From assembly GCA_026705345.1 (NCBI GenBank), contig JAPPAV010000035.1, positions 62,001 through 126,000 on the forward strand: 64,000 nt of DNA. The letters run 5' to 3'. Positions 15,086 to 26,749 of the stretch are shown here, in pieces (the stretch's first letter is position 1; each line of letters opens with the position of its first letter). The position numbers were made by a program, and so were the translations under genes. Under the pieces are notes generated by a model, which made no database searches, had not been told where the DNA came from, and saw nothing but the letters and a program-made list of their open reading frames with translations. Origin of the DNA: Gammaproteobacteria bacterium. Its GTDB lineage: Bacteria > Pseudomonadota > Gammaproteobacteria > Pseudomonadales > Azotimanducaceae.

Positions 15086-17983
15086 GTGACCGCGATGATC
15101 GCCGTGCGGGCTAGAGTCCCGCTGCTCCTCGCATGCCTCGCCGCACCGCTGGGCGCATCGGTGCCGGCGCTTGCACAGGACACCGATAGCAAAGCAAACA
15201 ACGGCCCGGCGATCGAGGAGGTCGTGGTGGTGGGTTCGCTGATCCGTCGCCGGGAGGTCTACGAGGGGCGGGCGCCGGTGCAGACGCTTGCCGCGGCGCT
15301 GTTCGAATCGGTCGGTGCCGCCCAAGGCGTCGACATCCTGCCAAGCCTCACCGCCAACACCGGCTCCTATCTCGCAACGCAGCAGAACTACCTGCAGGGC
15401 GTCGCGCAGTTCAGCCTGCGCGGTGTGGGCCTGTCTTCCACGCTGACGCTCATCAACGGTCGTCGCGCCGGGTTCGCGCCGGTCTCGAACGACGTGGGAC
15501 AGAGTTTCTTCGACATCAACACGCTGCCCGTTCTCATGATCGAGCGCGTCGAGATTCTCCGCGACGGGGCTTCCGCAACGTACGGGTCCCAAGCCGTGGC
15601 CGGGGTCGCCAACATCGTCACGCGCAAGGGCTTCACGGGGCTCGAGCTCGCCGGCGGCTACCGGGACGCGACGAACCGCGCCTACGACCTCGGCTTCGCG
15701 TCAGGATTCGAGACGGCGAGAGGCCACATCGGGCTCTATGGCGCTTGGTACGAACAGGACGAGAATTTCCGCACCGAGTTCGACTGGATGATCCCCCGCG
15801 CCATCGACCTGGACGGCGACGGAGACATCGTGGAAGGCTCGTTCGACTCGGGGCGCGGCTCGCCCGGTAGTTTCCGGCGCGCCGTCGCCAAGGCGGACGG
15901 AACCTACTCGCCGTACCAGGTCGGCGGCCTGGACACCCCCCGCTTCCCGGATGCGGACTGCCGGGCCGGCGGCGGCTACCCCAGCGGCCCGCTGTGCCGC
16001 ATGGACTTCTCGGACCAGCGCACAATGATCGCCGCCGAGCGGCGGGCCCAGCTCTTCGCCGACGCCGAGTTTCATTTCGACGGCGCTCGGACGCTATTCG
16101 GGGAAATCGGGTACTCGGTCAACAAGGTGACCGACCGGGTGGGCAACATGCTGCTATTCCGGGGCAACGTCGAGCGGACCAACGAGTTCTTCGTACCCGC
16201 CAACCACCCCTTCAATTTCTGGACCGATCCCGACGGAGACGGACTGCTCACCTACGTCGCGCCGACCGACTGGAATCCGGAACTCCACGAGGCGGTTCCG
16301 CTCGGCTACTTCGGCCGACCGCTCGGCGCAGAGGCCGCAGGCGAGAACTCGGGCGACGAGCTGCGACGGTTCGACGGCCTTCGCGTGATGGTCGGATTTG
16401 AAACCGACCTTCCCGGCGGCTGGACCGGCGAAGGCTACCTGATGCGGGCGCGGACGAGCCTGGATGTGAGCTCCGAGCGCCATTGGATTGCCACCGAGTT
16501 CGCCCGGGCGGTGGTGGAGGGTCGATGGAACCCGTTCGGCACACGGCTCGTGATGCCGGATCTGGCAACGCCCAAGACGGTAGCGGATGACGCACTCGAT
16601 CCGGCGCTCGCGGGTCGGCGCGCAGCCAACGATGGGGCGACACAGGCCACGTTCGAGAGCCTCAGGACGGAAAACGCCCGCAGCCTCCAGGACGTCGCGG
16701 AGTTCGTCGCGACCGGCGAGGTCTTCAGTGGGCTCGCCCGTCCGGTGACGTTGGCGACCGGTGCGCAGTACCGGGAGCTTGAGTATCGCTACCGACCGGA
16801 CCCGTTGAACGCCGCCGGGGAGGGCCCGCAGCAGATCCGCGAGTTTCCCAGGGACGCCGGCCAGCGGGTGTGGGCAGTGTTCGCGGAGAGCCTGGTGTAC
16901 CTCGGCGACCGTGCCGAGTTGCAGCTCGCCGCACGCCACGAACGCTACGACCAGGCCGGTGGCTCGACGGACCCGAAGATCGCCGGACAGTTCGCCGTCA
17001 ACGACCGGCTCTCATTGCGCGCCTCCTGGGGCACGTCGTTCCAGGCGCCGAGCGTTTTCCAAGCCGCAGGCAACACCAGTTCGCGCACGCTCACCGATCC
17101 GTTCCGCTTCGACGGCCAAGGTGTCGGGCGGTGCACGGTCGACGCCTCGGGCTCAATCATCAACCGCGGCGACAACTTCGCCGTCGCCACGGTGCTGCGG
17201 GGCGGCGGGCTCAGCCCCCAAAGCGCGCGCTCGACCAACGCGGGACTGCTGTTCACGCCCTTCGACAACTCCGCGGTGAGCGTCGACTACTGGACGCTCG
17301 ACTACCGCGACGTGATCGCCCAGGGGCAGAGCTTCCAGTCGATCGTGGACGACGACTGCCGCGACGACGGGCGACCCGACGACGCCCGGATCGAGCGCGA
17401 CTCCTCGGGACAGCTGTCCGTGGTGTCCACCGAATACGAGAACGTCGGGGCGGTTCGAACCGCAGGCCTCGACGTCAACGCCCGCTACGATCTGGACACG
17501 CCGGCCGGCGCTTTCCGTATCAGCGGAGACGCCACCTTGCTGACCCGCTTTGATGTGAACGCCGACGGCCAAGGGTTCGTCGACCGGCTCGGCAGCCGCA
17601 ACGACACCAACGGCTTCGCGCCCAACCCCGAACTGCGCCTCAACGTCATCCTCGGATGGCGCCGGGGACGGCACGAAGCCAGCGTCGCGGTCCGCTACGT
17701 GGATGCGTACAGCAACGACGAGGTCGCGTCGCTACCGGAGATCGCATCGTGGACCACGGTGGACGTGAACTACGCGCATTTCGTCGACCTGTTCGGCGGC
17801 GAGGCCACGTTCTACGTCGGTGCACGCAACCTCACCGACAGGGATCCGCCGCCACTGCCGAGCGGACGCGACGGCGTACACCGCCACAACCTGCGACCCG
17901 GCTTCGACGGGTTCGTGCACGACATCAAGGGACGTACGGTCTACGTGCGCTTCCGGCTTCGCGCATGGAATTGGGTCGGTTAG
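15086..17983 (+). CDS. TonB-dependent outer-membrane receptor 2
   Basis: Outer-membrane TonB-dependent transporter, 965 residues, starting GTG at 15086 or ATG at 15095. A signal peptide ends near ASVPALAQD (about residue 31). The TonB box is EEVVVVG, followed by a plug with FSLRGVGLSSTLTLINGRR, IERVEILRDGASATYGSQA and GVANIVT. Two acidic DxDGDG-type loops (about residues 241 and 380) look like calcium-binding turns in extracellular loops; this is inference. A paired-cysteine loop (DADC ... PLCRMDF) matches the arrangement in receptor 1. Substrate unknown. Confidence 0.9.
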   Translation: MTAMIAVRARVPLLLACLAAPLGASVPALAQDTDSKANNGPAIEEVVVVGSLIRRREVYEGRAPVQTLAAALFESVGAAQGVDILPSLTANTGSYLATQQNYLQGVAQFSLRGVGLSSTLTLINGRRAGFAPVSNDVGQSFFDINTLPVLMIERVEILRDGASATYGSQAVAGVANIVTRKGFTGLELAGGYRDATNRAYDLGFASGFETARGHIGLYGAWYEQDENFRTEFDWMIPRAIDLDGDGDIVEGSFDSGRGSPGSFRRAVAKADGTYSPYQVGGLDTPRFPDADCRAGGGYPSGPLCRMDFSDQRTMIAAERRAQLFADAEFHFDGARTLFGEIGYSVNKVTDRVGNMLLFRGNVERTNEFFVPANHPFNFWTDPDGDGLLTYVAPTDWNPELHEAVPLGYFGRPLGAEAAGENSGDELRRFDGLRVMVGFETDLPGGWTGEGYLMRARTSLDVSSERHWIATEFARAVVEGRWNPFGTRLVMPDLATPKTVADDALDPALAGRRAANDGATQATFESLRTENARSLQDVAEFVATGEVFSGLARPVTLATGAQYRELEYRYRPDPLNAAGEGPQQIREFPRDAGQRVWAVFAESLVYLGDRAELQLAARHERYDQAGGSTDPKIAGQFAVNDRLSLRASWGTSFQAPSVFQAAGNTSSRTLTDPFRFDGQGVGRCTVDASGSIINRGDNFAVATVLRGGGLSPQSARSTNAGLLFTPFDNSAVSVDYWTLDYRDVIAQGQSFQSIVDDDCRDDGRPDDARIERDSSGQLSVVSTEYENVGAVRTAGLDVNARYDLDTPAGAFRISGDATLLTRFDVNADGQGFVDRLGSRNDTNGFAPNPELRLNVILGWRRGRHEASVAVRYVDAYSNDEVASLPEIASWTTVDVNYAHFVDLFGGEATFYVGARNLTDRDPPPLPSGRDGVHRHNLRPGFDGFVHDIKGRTVYVRFRLRAWNWVG

Positions 17984-18066
17984 CAACGCGCGACTTGCCT
18001 GACTTGCCCGTGTATGGTCCCGCGCTATTCCGCCAATCGTGGGCCGGGAGCAGTGTGGAGAAAGCA

Positions 18067-18423
18067 ATGAAAAGGACAACAGCCGCAATGGCTCTCGCCG
18101 GCATCCTGCTGGGAGGCTGTACAAGCCTACAGCCCGTGGACCTTACCCGAGAGGCCGTGCGAGAGCAGGTGCGCAACGGAAAGATTGGCAAGCCGGGTCA
18201 ACGTATCTCGGTAAAGGCGGAAGACGGTAGGACGCACGAGTTCGTGGTCGTGGATGTCACGGATGGGGCCATCCGCGGCGCTTACGCCGAAGTGCCCATC
18301 GACAGCATCGTCGGCATACGCACGGAACAGACCAACGTCGCCAGGACCACGCTGGCTATCGCAGGCACGGTGGTCATTGTCCTTATCGCCGCCGCAGCCG
18401 ATGCGATAGCCGCTGACGAGTAG
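18067..18423 (+). CDS. Small predicted lipoprotein
   Basis: 118 residues. A signal peptide with lipobox LLGGC (cysteine about residue 18) predicts lipid modification and export. The mature part has a small beta-rich domain (RISVKAEDGRTHEFVVVD ... VPIDSIVGIRTEQ), then a hydrophobic C-terminal helix (about 92-113). This layout matches a common uncharacterised lipoprotein type that responds to 'PIDxI' contexts; no function is known to me. It lies between two TonB receptors on the same strand, about 80 bases after receptor 2 and 120 before receptor 3, but a functional link is unproven. Confidence 0.75.
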   Translation: MKRTTAAMALAGILLGGCTSLQPVDLTREAVREQVRNGKIGKPGQRISVKAEDGRTHEFVVVDVTDGAIRGAYAEVPIDSIVGIRTEQTNVARTTLAIAGTVVIVLIAAAADAIAADE

Positions 18424-18545
18424 ACCGGAAGGCATGAACACAATCGTCGACGACGTCCTCGGTGACTAGGCGTGCGGGCACCGGGACCGAAGCTGAGGGC
18501 GGCGATACGCACTATGAATGCCTTTCCCGGCAACGCGGGTGGGCG

Positions 18546-21464
18546 ATGATGCCAAGAGCATCAACAATCGTCGCGGTGCTGCTGTGGTCCGCATTCGCGT
18601 TCGCGCAACAGACCGGCCACCTCGAAGGGACGGTGACGGTGATCGATGGCCCCGCGGCCGCCGGAATCCACGTCGTGGCGGAAAGCGACACCATGCCGAG
18701 ACCCCGGTCGACGATCACCGATGCCGACGGTCGCTATTCGCTTCCGCATTTGCTCCCCGGTTCCTATCGCGTGACGTTCGAAACCGCCAGCGGCGCGAGA
18801 CACACGTTGACGGCTGCGGTTCTGCTCGACCAAGCAACGGTGCTCGGTCTCGAACTGGATACCTCGACAACCGACGCCATCGAGGAGCTGGTTGTCGTCG
18901 GCAAACGCGTTGCTCGGCGCGGCCAAGCGTCGATTACCAACGCGATCGGCGGCGCGGTGGTGGGTTCGGTGCCGCTTGGGCCCGACTACCGCGACCTCGT
19001 GCGGCTCGCGCCCGGCGTCCAGGTGACCCAGGACCGGGTGCGCGGACCCTCTGCGGGCGGCAGCGGGCAGGACAACGTCTACCGTTTCGATGGCGTCGAC
19101 GTATCACTGCCGATGTTCGGTACGCTGTCGGCGGAACCGTCGAGCCACGACATCGACCAGCTCACCTTCGCACGAGGCGGTGCCAAGGCGGTGGGTTTCA
19201 ATAGAAGCGGCGGGTTCTCCATGGACTCCACCGCGAAGTCCGGCAGCGATGCGTTCAGCGCCGGCATCGAGTACGCCGTCGAGCCTCGGCGCCTAGTGGC
19301 TGACCGGCGCGGCGTACCGAGCTCGTTCGTTCGGCAGGACACCGACCGTCAGCGAATCGTCTTGAACGCCGCAGGGCCGATCCTGCCTTCGCGGCTGTTC
19401 TTCTACGCCTCGTACTTCGAGCCCCGTGAAGACCGGACCAACCAGGACACGGCGTACGGGCCGGTCAAGGACTACGTCAACGAACGTCGCGAGTACTACG
19501 CCCGGCTGACCTACGCACCCACGGACACCCTATTGCTGAACGCCGGCTACCGGACATCCAACCGCGACGAGAACGGTGTCTCGGTGGGGCCGCTCGACGC
19601 CGACTCGACGTCGCTCGGCGGCAGAGCGGAGCAGACCGTGGCTAGCTTCGACGGCGTCTGGCAACTCGGCCGGACCGAACTGTCGTTCCGGTACAACGGC
19701 TACGACCTCAGCGGCTCGTCCAAACCCGACGTCGTGCTGCCGGTCCAGCAGAGCCTTTCCGGAACCCTCGACGCCGACAACCTGGATCGCATGGGGCAGC
19801 TCTTGGTGCCGGCACGCCTGGACGGCAATGATGCCTTCAACGCGGCGGTGGCCCCACTCATCGAACGCTACGGCTACACCGACGCGGGCATGCGACGTGG
19901 CGGCGGGGCCGTGGGTGCCAATCCCCGGATCAACGACCAGTCGTTCCGCCGCCGCAGCGTCGAGGTCAGCGTCGACCGCGAGTTCCAATGGGGAGCGATC
20001 ACCCACGAGGTGCACGTCGGGGCGCAACGCGCCCAGGGCCGCGAGCGCCTACGCCGCCTGTCCAACGGCTGGGGATCCATCCAAGTTCCCGGAGGTGTCG
20101 ACGTCGCGGGAGACGGCACGCCCATCTTTTATGTCGCAACCGTGGAGCAGATGAGCCTCCGCCGCCCGGACGGCACCCCAGTCGCACCCATCGATTCGCA
20201 TACCAAGTCGACCTCCATCGAGATCAACGACACCATCACGTGGAACGCCGTCACGCTGGATGTCGGACTCCTCTTCAGTCAGGACGTGCTCTACGGCCAG
20301 GGACTGCGCGCCTCCGCCGGCACAGTGTCCGGGTTCGCACCGGCGCCGGGGCATCGGTATCGGATGGTCACCATCCGTTGGCAGGACATGGTGCAGCCGC
20401 GCCTCGGCGTTACGTGGAGCTACAACGGCACGGACACCGTGTTCGCGAACTACGCCCGCTACAACCCCGAGGCGAATTCGCTTGCCCGGGCGGCGTCCTG
20501 GGACCGGAACACCCGCGCGTCGCTGCGGGTGTTGTTCGACAAGGCCGGGCGGGTCATTTCCAGCGAGCCCCATCCCGGATCGTCCGGCAAGGTGTTCCAG
20601 GATGGGTTGAAGCCGAGGCGCATCGATGAATGGACGCTCGGCATGACGCGTGAGCTACGCGACGGGCTCGCGCTCCGTGCCCACCTGCGTCGACGCGAGG
20701 GATCTCGCTTCTGGGAGGACACCTGGAACGGATCCCGGGGCTACGACAACGCTCCCCCGCACATCGCCGCCCAAGGTCTGTACGTGCCCGGCCTGAGCGC
20801 GATCCGCGCGGAGATCGGGGGATCGAGCTATGTCATCGCGGCGCTGGACGACGCCTATACCAGATACTGGGAAGCAGCGGTCGAGCTGGAGTGGCGGGCC
20901 GCGCGGGGCTATCTCAACGCCTCCTACGTGCATAGCCGCTACACCGGCAACTTCGACCAGGACAACACCAGCACCAACAACGACGCGAACCTGTTCATCG
21001 GCTCGTCGAACCTAGCCGACGGCTACGGTCGGCAACTCTGGGATCGGAAGGACGGCGTCCTTCGCGGCGACCGGCCGCACCTCCTGAAGGCGTTTGGCAA
21101 CATCGACGCGCCGTGGTCGGGCGGCAGCCTCGGCGCGTTCCTCGTCTACCAGTCCGGGCAACCCTGGGAAGCCTGGGATGCGACGGCCTATGGGCTGCCC
21201 ACGTACTTCTCGTCGACGATCCGCTATGCCGAGGACGCGGGGAGTCGACGAAGTCCAAGCCATTGGCAGCTGGATCTCCGCTACACCCATCGACTCCCCC
21301 TGCCACTGGCCACCGAAGCCGAAGTGCGGATCGATCTATTCAACGTGTTCGACCGGCAGACCGGCTACAACACCAACCCGGTTGTGCGGGACGCGACCTT
21401 CGGGCAGCCGCGCAGCTACTTCGACCCCCGGCGCGTGCAGGTGTCCATCGGTTTGGACATCTGA
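18546..21464 (+). CDS. TonB-dependent receptor 3 with N-terminal carboxypeptidase-regulatory-like domain (Oar-like)
   Basis: Outer-membrane receptor of the Oar-like type. 972 residues from the ATG at 18546; the reading frame opens earlier, but the signal peptide MPRASTIVAVLLWSAFAFAQ starts here. Residues about 25-110 form a carboxypeptidase-regulatory-like beta-sandwich (GTVTVIDGPAAAGIHVVAES ... ITDADGRYSLPHLLPGSY). The TonB box is EELVVVG, then a plug with YRFDGVDVSLPMFG and a barrel ending in a short strand (VQVSIGLDI). The Carboxypeptidase-like domain is typical of receptors for proteins, peptides or complex organic ligands, but the substrate is not known. A GTAGGGG hairpin element begins about 20 bases after the stop. 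Confidence 0.88.
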   Translation: MMPRASTIVAVLLWSAFAFAQQTGHLEGTVTVIDGPAAAGIHVVAESDTMPRPRSTITDADGRYSLPHLLPGSYRVTFETASGARHTLTAAVLLDQATVLGLELDTSTTDAIEELVVVGKRVARRGQASITNAIGGAVVGSVPLGPDYRDLVRLAPGVQVTQDRVRGPSAGGSGQDNVYRFDGVDVSLPMFGTLSAEPSSHDIDQLTFARGGAKAVGFNRSGGFSMDSTAKSGSDAFSAGIEYAVEPRRLVADRRGVPSSFVRQDTDRQRIVLNAAGPILPSRLFFYASYFEPREDRTNQDTAYGPVKDYVNERREYYARLTYAPTDTLLLNAGYRTSNRDENGVSVGPLDADSTSLGGRAEQTVASFDGVWQLGRTELSFRYNGYDLSGSSKPDVVLPVQQSLSGTLDADNLDRMGQLLVPARLDGNDAFNAAVAPLIERYGYTDAGMRRGGGAVGANPRINDQSFRRRSVEVSVDREFQWGAITHEVHVGAQRAQGRERLRRLSNGWGSIQVPGGVDVAGDGTPIFYVATVEQMSLRRPDGTPVAPIDSHTKSTSIEINDTITWNAVTLDVGLLFSQDVLYGQGLRASAGTVSGFAPAPGHRYRMVTIRWQDMVQPRLGVTWSYNGTDTVFANYARYNPEANSLARAASWDRNTRASLRVLFDKAGRVISSEPHPGSSGKVFQDGLKPRRIDEWTLGMTRELRDGLALRAHLRRREGSRFWEDTWNGSRGYDNAPPHIAAQGLYVPGLSAIRAEIGGSSYVIAALDDAYTRYWEAAVELEWRAARGYLNASYVHSRYTGNFDQDNTSTNNDANLFIGSSNLADGYGRQLWDRKDGVLRGDRPHLLKAFGNIDAPWSGGSLGAFLVYQSGQPWEAWDATAYGLPTYFSSTIRYAEDAGSRRSPSHWQLDLRYTHRLPLPLATEAEVRIDLFNVFDRQTGYNTNPVVRDATFGQPRSYFDPRRVQVSIGLDI

Positions 21465-21481
21465 CCCACCCACGCTGGAGT

Positions 21482-21579
21482 CGTAGGGGACGGGCTTGTC
21501 CCGTCCCGTTATCCGGTCAACGGATGCGTCCGGCGCGGGCGGCCGCGCGCCCCGACGGGCGCGTTAGGCTCGCCCCTAC
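21482..21579. repeat. Compound GTAGGGG hairpin element in convergent intergenic region
   Basis: Two inward-facing copies of the window's hairpin family fill the space between receptor 3 and the gamma-glutamyltransferase. The left, short-type copy has stem GGGACGGG (21487-21494), loop CTTGT and CCCGTCCC (21500-21507). The right copy runs on the minus strand from 21580, is the long type with an inner CGCGCC...GGGCGCG stem, and its GTAGGGG supplies the TAG stop (21576-21578) of the minus-strand gene. The whole is bounded by TCGTAGGGG and CCCCTACGA, like terminal inverted repeats. Confidence 0.75.
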
Positions 21580-23102
21580 GAGACAACCAGCCCGGTGCCG
21601 CCTCGGCGCGGATCGCCAACGGCGAGGAAGTGGCCGTCGCGTTCGCCCGCGATGTGGACGCCGCCAAAGAACAGGTTCGTTCGGCCCCAATGTTCGACCT
21701 CGTCGAACGCGTCCTCGAGTACGGATTCGGTCCCCGTTGAGAATCCGCTCTCCAGGTTGAGCAGACCACCTTCCACGTGCAGTCGCGGCGCCGTGACCGC
21801 GGCTTCCGGCGACAAACCCGCCCGCACGAGATGGTCGATGGTCTGAACGATGGCGCTGCGGATCCGCTTCGACCCTCCGCTGCCCAACACCAACCGCTGA
21901 TCGTCGCCCTCGACGAACGTCGGTGCCATCATCGATGCTAGGCGCGTTCCCGGTGTCCAGCTGTGGAAACCACCGGGATTGATGTCCTCCTCGCCCAGCA
22001 TGTTGTTCAACGCAATCCCCGTGCCGGGAATGAAGCGACCGCAACCCTCCCCGTTGGAGACCGTCATGGCCGCCAAGTTGCCCTCGCGGTCCGCGACGCT
22101 GATGTGGGTCGTGCCGCGCCGGGCCTGGGCGCGCCGGCGCATGGCGTCCCGGTAGCGGGCGACAAGCTCAGGGTCGAGCTCGGCCGCGGTGTCCGACTCG
22201 AGGCGCGCCTGGTTCGTCAAACGCATGGCCTCGGCGAGGTTCGCAATGCGCTGGGTTTCGGTAGCGGGCTCGGTGTCCTCAAGCATGCCGAGAGTCAAGG
22301 CGACGAGCACGCCGCCCGTGGATGGCAGGGGGTTCGTCGCGATCTCCGCGCCGCGATAGCGAAGGACAAGCGGTCTGCGCCGAATCGTGCGATAGCTCGC
22401 CAGATCTTCCCGACGAATTTGGCCCCCCGCGCGGCATAGCTCGACGAGCCTAGCGGCTATCTCGCCCGCATAGAAGACGTCGGCACCTTCGTCGCGCAGG
22501 GCCTCGAAAGAGTCAGCCAACTCGGGTTGCCGCAGGAGATCTCCTTCGCCCAAGGGGTGCTTGCCACCTCCCGCGTACACGCTGCGGACATCCTCGTTGG
22601 CGCAGCAAATCGGGGCAACAGTGTCCATCATGTACGCCTGCAAAGGCGTCACGCGAATCCCGGTGCGAGCAGCGGCGATCGCGGGTTGCATGAGGCGGGC
22701 CAGGGGCAGGCGGCAGAGATCGGCGTGGATATCGAACAACCCGCGCACGTAGCCCGGCGTCGCCGCAGCGCCGACACCGATATGGAACTCCTGCCTGACC
22801 CCGCCGAAGTCCACTTCGACGTCGTAGAAGTCGAGGGCGTCGGGCGCATGCCTCGCCAGGGGCGTCTGCACGAAGAAGTCATAGACCACCGGATCGCCGC
22901 TTGCCGGGCGCGCGAGCAGGAAACCGCCACCAGCAAGGGAGGCGAGGATGGGTTCGCAAACGCAAGCGGCGAACTGCGCGGCGACAACGGCATCGAAGGC
23001 GTTGCCGCCGTCCTTGAGAACGTCGGCGGCAGCGTCCGCGGTCACCGGGTGGCCGCAGGCGACGGCACCGAACCTACCCCCGGCATTTGCGGCGGCCATC
23101 AC
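21576..23102 (-). CDS. Gamma-glutamyltransferase-family N-terminal nucleophile hydrolase
   Basis: Member of the gamma-glutamyltranspeptidase family, which cleaves or transfers gamma-glutamyl groups (for example from glutathione). 508 residues; the start is GTG 23102 or ATG 23099. The proenzyme cleavage/catalytic threonine lies in RGTTHISVADREGN (about 353-366), the site of autoprocessing into large and small subunits. LGSGGSKRI (about 430) matches the small-subunit glycine loop. No signal peptide is visible, unlike periplasmic Ggt, so a cytoplasmic role or an acylase-like specificity is possible. It ends in a TAG contributed by a hairpin repeat, and its start overlaps the stop of a small upstream ORF. 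Confidence 0.88.
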   Translation of the reverse strand: MMAAANAGGRFGAVACGHPVTADAAADVLKDGGNAFDAVVAAQFAACVCEPILASLAGGGFLLARPASGDPVVYDFFVQTPLARHAPDALDFYDVEVDFGGVRQEFHIGVGAAATPGYVRGLFDIHADLCRLPLARLMQPAIAAARTGIRVTPLQAYMMDTVAPICCANEDVRSVYAGGGKHPLGEGDLLRQPELADSFEALRDEGADVFYAGEIAARLVELCRAGGQIRREDLASYRTIRRRPLVLRYRGAEIATNPLPSTGGVLVALTLGMLEDTEPATETQRIANLAEAMRLTNQARLESDTAAELDPELVARYRDAMRRRAQARRGTTHISVADREGNLAAMTVSNGEGCGRFIPGTGIALNNMLGEEDINPGGFHSWTPGTRLASMMAPTFVEGDDQRLVLGSGGSKRIRSAIVQTIDHLVRAGLSPEAAVTAPRLHVEGGLLNLESGFSTGTESVLEDAFDEVEHWGRTNLFFGGVHIAGERDGHFLAVGDPRRGGTGLVVS

Positions 23103-23305
23103 CGGTCGACCGGCGTAGGTTTCGTCTCCGCCGGTGCGACAGGTTCAACACCCAGCACAGGCCATGTTTCGACCTGCTTGAGAAGCGCGTACTGAAGTGC
23201 CTGCAATCCCTCGTCGAGCCTTGAGTCCGCTTTGTCGTCGGCGTAGACCGCGTCAAGCCTCTCCGTGACTGTATCCGCTCCCACGTTTGTCAGCCTATCG
23301 CGCAC
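23099..23305 (-). CDS. Possible small protein upstream of the gamma-glutamyltransferase gene
   Basis: 68 residues from GTG 23305, acidic and helix-forming (TVTERLDAVYADDKADSRLD, then EGLQALQYALLKQVETW), with a proline-rich tail. Its TGA overlaps the ATG of the downstream enzyme (TGATG), which suggests coupled translation. The pattern 'ERLxAVYA..DSxLDxxLxxLQ...L..E.W' reminds me of small antitoxin-like proteins, but no toxin lies beside it and this is a weak resemblance. It shares its frame with the small ORF upstream, separated by a TGA. Codon composition looks coding, but the evidence is thin. Confidence 0.45.
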   Translation of the reverse strand: MRDRLTNVGADTVTERLDAVYADDKADSRLDEGLQALQYALLKQVETWPVLGVEPVAPAETKPTPVDR

Positions 23306-23332
23306 TGGAGTCGATCGACAAAGACACTGCTG

Positions 23333-23509
23333 TCAGAGAAATAGCTCGGGTACACGGCTCGCCAATTGTTGACGACCGAGCGCGCGCAGGTCATCCAGCG
23401 AACTCGACGGCGCAATCAACGCATCGCCCGCTGCGTTTACCTGCGTGCGGGAATAGAACGGTTTGGGAGACGACGCTTCAGACGTTGCCTCGATGGGCAT
23501 CTTTGACAT
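23333..23509 (-). CDS. Doubtful small ORF, possible gene remnant
   Basis: 58 codons from the ATG at 23509. The peptide contains PKPFYSRTQVNAAGDALI, reminiscent of the N-terminal helix of small RelA/SpoT-type (p)ppGpp synthetases, but nothing of a catalytic domain follows. It ends at TGA 23333 and is in the same frame as the next small ORF (23099-23305), so both could be remnants of one gene interrupted by a stop. No ribosome binding site is visible. It is antisense to the approach of the thiC riboswitch. Confidence 0.3.
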   Translation of the reverse strand: MSKMPIEATSEASSPKPFYSRTQVNAAGDALIAPSSSLDDLRALGRQQLASRVPELFL

Positions 23510-23642
23510 GGTGCCGGGCCCGGCAGTCCTCGACCGCGATTCGGGAGTATCGCATGTTGAAGGGTTTTGGCTCCCTCCCGCTCGTGTCGGTGTGGTCGAC
23601 GGTCGACACGGCTCGACGCCTTCGCGTAGACTCCAAGTCGTT

Positions 23643-25699
<2,057 letters not shown>

Positions 25700-25720
25700 G
25701 GTTAGTAAGGATTTACTGAC

Positions 25721-26749
25721 ATGGACATCGCCATTGTCGGCGCCGGCCTGATGGGACGGCTGCTTGGCTGGCGTCTGACCGAAGCGGGTCACCGCGTGAC
25801 GCTTTTCGAGCAGAGCGAGCCGGGCGAGCCCGGCAGTGCCGCCCATGTCGCCGCCGCGATGCTCGCGCCGATGAGCGAACTGCCCGACAGCGATCGCGCG
25901 GTCTTCGAAATGGGCATGGCGAGCCTCAAGGTCTGGCCGGAATGGCTCGCCGCGCTCGACGTACGCCATGGTTTCAATGGGGCGATCGCCGTCGCGCACC
26001 GTCCCGACGACGCCCTTCTCGAGACCTTCGAACGGATCTTACGCGCCCGCAGCGACGAACCACCCAAGCGGCTCGACCGCGCCGGTCTGAGCGATCTCGA
26101 GCCCGGCTTGGCACCCGCGTTCAGTCGCGGGCTGTTCCTGTCCCGCGAAGGTTGGATCGACAACCGCGCCTTGCTGAATGCGCTGGAGGATCGGTGCGGC
26201 GAAATCCGCTATGCCCAGTGCGTCGACCTCGACGGCGATCCCCTATGGAGCCGACGCCGGACGAGCTTCGACGCTTGGGTGGACTGTCGCGGCGCCGACG
26301 GCGACGAACCGGGTCTGCGCGGCGTCCGGGGCGAAGTCGTTCGTCTGCACGCACCCGAAGTCACCTTGAGGCGGCCCATCCGGCTGATGCATCCCCGCTA
26401 CCAGTTGTATGTTGCGCCACGTGGCGACCACGAATACGTGGTCGGTGCGACCCAGATCGAGAGCGACAGCCGCAGCCGCGTCTCCGTGCGTAGCGCGCTC
26501 GAATTGCTCTCTGCCGCGTTCAGCCTCCACACCGGCTTCGCGGAGGCGGAGATCCTCGCCCTCGACGTGGGGCTGCGCGCTGCCTTCGACGACAACGTGC
26601 CACGGGTCTACTGGCGGGATGGCGTGCTTCGCGTCAACGGTCTCTACCGTCACGGATTCCTCGCCGCGCCCGCCGTGGTCGAACTTGCCGTTCGGGCCGT
26701 CGAACACCCGGAGTTGAGTGGATGTACATCTCAGTCAATGGCCAGTTGA
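25721..26749 (+). CDS. thiO: Glycine oxidase ThiO-type FAD enzyme
   Basis: FAD-dependent amine oxidase that converts glycine to the dehydroglycine needed for thiazole synthesis. 342 residues. The N-terminal dinucleotide fold is [17 protein letters not shown] (about 3-19) followed by the acidic strand end LFEQ. Further landmarks are [10 protein letters not shown] (about 45-54), [12 protein letters not shown] and a C-terminal [13 protein letters not shown] (about 305-317) typical of ThiO/DAO. It lies between thiC and thiS, and its last 28 bases overlap thiS. Membership of the DAO superfamily is certain; the thi context makes ThiO the best assignment. Confidence 0.92.
   Translation: MDIAIVGAGLMGRLLGWRLTEAGHRVTLFEQSEPGEPGSAAHVAAAMLAPMSELPDSDRAVFEMGMASLKVWPEWLAALDVRHGFNGAIAVAHRPDDALLETFERILRARSDEPPKRLDRAGLSDLEPGLAPAFSRGLFLSREGWIDNRALLNALEDRCGEIRYAQCVDLDGDPLWSRRRTSFDAWVDCRGADGDEPGLRGVRGEVVRLHAPEVTLRRPIRLMHPRYQLYVAPRGDHEYVVGATQIESDSRSRVSVRSALELLSAAFSLHTGFAEAEILALDVGLRAAFDDNVPRVYWRDGVLRVNGLYRHGFLAAPAVVELAVRAVEHPELSGCTSQSMAS

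Noticed and set aside
21576-23102. Classical periplasmic Ggt
   Set aside because: No signal peptide is visible at either possible start, so only the family, not the location or exact substrate, is claimed.
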